Source of the DNA: Blautia sp. BIOML-A1
GTDB lineage: Bacteria; Bacillota; Clostridia; Lachnospirales; Lachnospiraceae
Direction: 5' to 3'
DNA: 16,444 bases
Assembly (NCBI RefSeq): GCF_009883055.1
Contig: NZ_WWVR01000049.1
Coordinates: forward strand, 1-16,444
Part shown: piece after piece, positions 15,229 through 16,444 of the stretch
Position numbering within the stretch: the stretch's first letter is position 1
How the letters are laid out: every line of letters starts with the position of its first letter
Made by a program: the position numbers and the translations under genes
The notes under the pieces: generated by a model
What the model was told of the DNA's origin: nothing
What the model saw: only the letters and a program-made list of their open reading frames with translations
Databases searched by the model: none

Positions 15229-15308
15229 TTCCATCGAATTTACGCATGTAATTGAAGATAGAACAAAAAGTTCTTGTATTAGAATTTGAAATAATATATA
15301 ATACATAT

Positions 15309-15731
15309 ATGAATACTGTATATAAATCTAATAGCAATATAGTCTATTCTTGCAAATACCATGTTGTGTGGTGTCCTAAGTATAGACGCAAAATTTTAAC
15401 AAATGGAATAGATACCCGATTAAAGGAACTTCTTTTTGAGTATGCTGCAAATATTTCTGTAGACATCATGGAAATGGAAATCATGCCAGACCATGTACAC
15501 ATACTCATGGAGGTAGAGCCTCAGTTCGGTATTCACAAAGCAGTCAAATCATTAAAAGGATATACTTCAAAAGTTTTGAGAGATGAATATCCGTCATTAA
15601 AAACAAGAATGCCGTCATTGTGGACCAACAGTTATTTTGTATCAACGGTTGGTGGTGCTCCGCTTGATGTAATCAAGCAGTATATCGAAAATCAGAAAAC
15701 CTCGCAAAGACAAAAGGATAAACTGGGATAA
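15309..15731 (+). CDS. tnpA: IS200/IS605-family Y1 (HUH) transposase TnpA
   Basis: A 140-residue single-strand transposase that cuts and joins hairpin-marked element ends. The HUH metal motif is H62-V63-H64 in PDHVHILM and the nucleophile is Y125 in VIKQYIENQK; both are intact, and the early segment SCKYHVVWCPKYRRKIL is typical. Length matches the family (about 130-150). The ATG at 15309 fits the family N-terminus; the frame extends upstream to a TTG at 15252 but those residues do not look like TnpA. There is no clear ribosome binding site, in keeping with the very low expression usual for these transposases. The gene appears complete and the element may still move. Confidence 0.92.
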   Translation: MNTVYKSNSNIVYSCKYHVVWCPKYRRKILTNGIDTRLKELLFEYAANISVDIMEMEIMPDHVHILMEVEPQFGIHKAVKSLKGYTSKVLRDEYPSLKTRMPSLWTNSYFVSTVGGAPLDVIKQYIENQKTSQRQKDKLG

Positions 15732-15770
15732 TGCAAAAAGGTATCAAATTTAGGAAAATAAGCGGGAATC

Positions 15771-15791
15771 CTCGGTAATTCAATTACCGAG
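15771..15791 (+). repeat. Right-end hairpin candidate of the IS element
   Basis: CTCGGTAAT (15771-15779), loop TCA, ATTACCGAG (15783-15791) form a perfect 9-bp stem 39 nt after the tnpA stop. It has no T-run. Its position and size suit the right end of an IS200-like element. Confidence 0.55.
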
Positions 15792-15903
15792 ATGAAAGTG
15801 CAGGATTGTGCGTATCCGCACAAAAAAATATAACAACAAAATTTATTTCATATATCTCCGGATTATTGTATGTGTTTTCAGAAGAAAGCAGGTCAGATCT
15901 GCG

Positions 15904-15933
15904 TTGAAAAGCAAGAGCATTTTGTGCTATGAT
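15904..15933 (+). promoter_or_regulatory. Candidate promoter of tnpB
   Basis: TTGAAA (15904-15909), an 18-bp spacer and TATGAT (15928-15933) preceded by TGC, which adds an extended -10. It lies about 40 bp before the tnpB start, so tnpB can be expressed independently of tnpA. Confidence 0.6.
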
Positions 15934-15973
15934 ATAAACATAATAAAAACTATCAATCAGAAGGAGAATGGAG

Positions 15974-16444
15974 ATGCTGCTGTCACATAAAACATCCATA
16001 AAGATCAGTCAGGAATATTCCAATATCATAGGGCATATGTGTTATGCAGCATCTAAACTCTGGAATGTCTGCAACTATGAACGTCATCATTATAAAGAAC
16101 TGGGACTGGAAAAGTATCCTGACTGGTATTATCAGAAAAAAGCACATAAAGGAAATCTGTGGTATAAACAGCTTCCGTCACAGACAGCACAGGAGACCTG
16201 CAAGCAGCTGGATAAAGCATGGAAATCTTTTTATATCCTGAAAAAGACCGGGGGAATCAAAGACCCAAATCCGCCCCGTTTTAAACAGGAGAATATACCG
16301 GTCACATACATGCAGATGGGGATCCGGCATGAGAAAGGATCAGACCAGCTGCGGCTGTCTCTGCCAAAGGATCTGAAAAACTACATGGAAGAAACATATG
16401 GGATCCATGAAAAATTTCTATATCTTGAAAATAAGATTTTCAGG
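15974..16444 (+). CDS. tnpB: TnpB-family (IS605 OrfB) RNA-guided nuclease, 5' part (3' end outside the window)
   Basis: The frame is open to the last base, giving 157 N-terminal residues. Segments such as AASKLWNVCNYERHHYKEL, the YPDWYYQKKAHKGNLWYKQLP stretch, AQETCKQLDKAWKSFYILKK and PPRFKQ match the N-terminal wedge/REC-like part of IS605 OrfB (TnpB) proteins. TnpB proteins are RuvC-type endonucleases guided by a short right-end RNA. The RuvC catalytic residues and zinc finger would lie beyond the window, so activity cannot be judged. The start at 15974 is preferred because AAGGAG ends 7 nt upstream; ATG 15968 is too close. It lies 242 bp after tnpA in the same direction, past the right-end hairpin and its own promoter. 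Confidence 0.85.
   Translation, partial: MLLSHKTSIKISQEYSNIIGHMCYAASKLWNVCNYERHHYKELGLEKYPDWYYQKKAHKGNLWYKQLPSQTAQETCKQLDKAWKSFYILKKTGGIKDPNPPRFKQENIPVTYMQMGIRHEKGSDQLRLSLPKDLKNYMEETYGIHEKFLYLENKIFR

Larger units (their letters stand above)
15186..15791 (+). mobile_element. IS200/IS605-family insertion sequence (tnpA with terminal hairpins); ends approximate
   Basis: A Y1 transposase gene is flanked by a left hairpin (15186-15228) and a right hairpin (15771-15791), the arrangement of single-stranded-transposing IS200/IS605 elements, which lack terminal inverted repeats and target duplications. The exact cleavage sites lie a few bases outside the hairpins and cannot be fixed without an empty site. 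The neighbouring tnpB either belongs to a larger IS605-type element starting here or is a separate element. Confidence 0.7.

Noticed and set aside
15805..15830. GTGCG/CGCAC hairpin followed by an A-run after the IS right hairpin
   Set aside because: The run is A rather than T on the plus strand, and on the minus strand the T-run precedes the stem instead of following it, so it is not a terminator for either direction.

Overview
The window looks like a chromosomal stretch from a low-to-mid GC Gram-positive gut anaerobe, most likely a member of the Lachnospiraceae (Blautia/Dorea/Ruminococcus-like). This is inferred from the two-gene iron-sulfur L-serine dehydratase, the clostridial-type M18 aminopeptidase, strong AGGAGG-type ribosome binding sites, many intrinsic terminators with clean T-tracts, and an IS200/IS605 insertion. 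No ribosomal or other phylogenetic marker is present, so the genus is not fixed.

Left part (1-4650): the 3' end of a xylulokinase gene (xylB) runs into a bidirectional terminator shared with a convergent gene for a predicted ABC-class ATPase of unknown role. That gene diverges from an M18 aminopeptidase gene across a roughly 300 bp region with two promoter candidates and repeated CAGTTAC/TCTTATT motifs.

Middle part (4734-9626): a tightly overlapping three-gene MacAB-like exporter operon (ATPase, long membrane-fusion-type adaptor, FtsX/MacB permease) is followed by a secreted, extremely acidic repeat protein, closed by an 18-bp-stem terminator. Convergent to it lies sdaAB-sdaAA (L-serine dehydratase beta and alpha chains), which deaminates serine to pyruvate and ammonia.

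Junction (11199-11766): a tRNA-Arg(ACG) gene with its own promoter and terminator is followed by an odd hairpin-rich segment. That segment ends in an exact 13-nt copy of the tRNA 3' end and is closed by a second terminator.

Right part (11767-16444): an OmpR-family response regulator, its histidine kinase and, past an internal terminator, a large lipoprotein form a probable signalling cassette. An IS200-like element (tnpA with terminal hairpins) is inserted 13 bp behind the lipoprotein gene. The window ends inside a tnpB (RNA-guided nuclease family) gene with its own promoter. I saw no CRISPR array, prophage or obvious large new system. The most unusual items are the tRNA-tail element, the interrupted acidic secreted protein, and the terminator between the sensor kinase and the lipoprotein.
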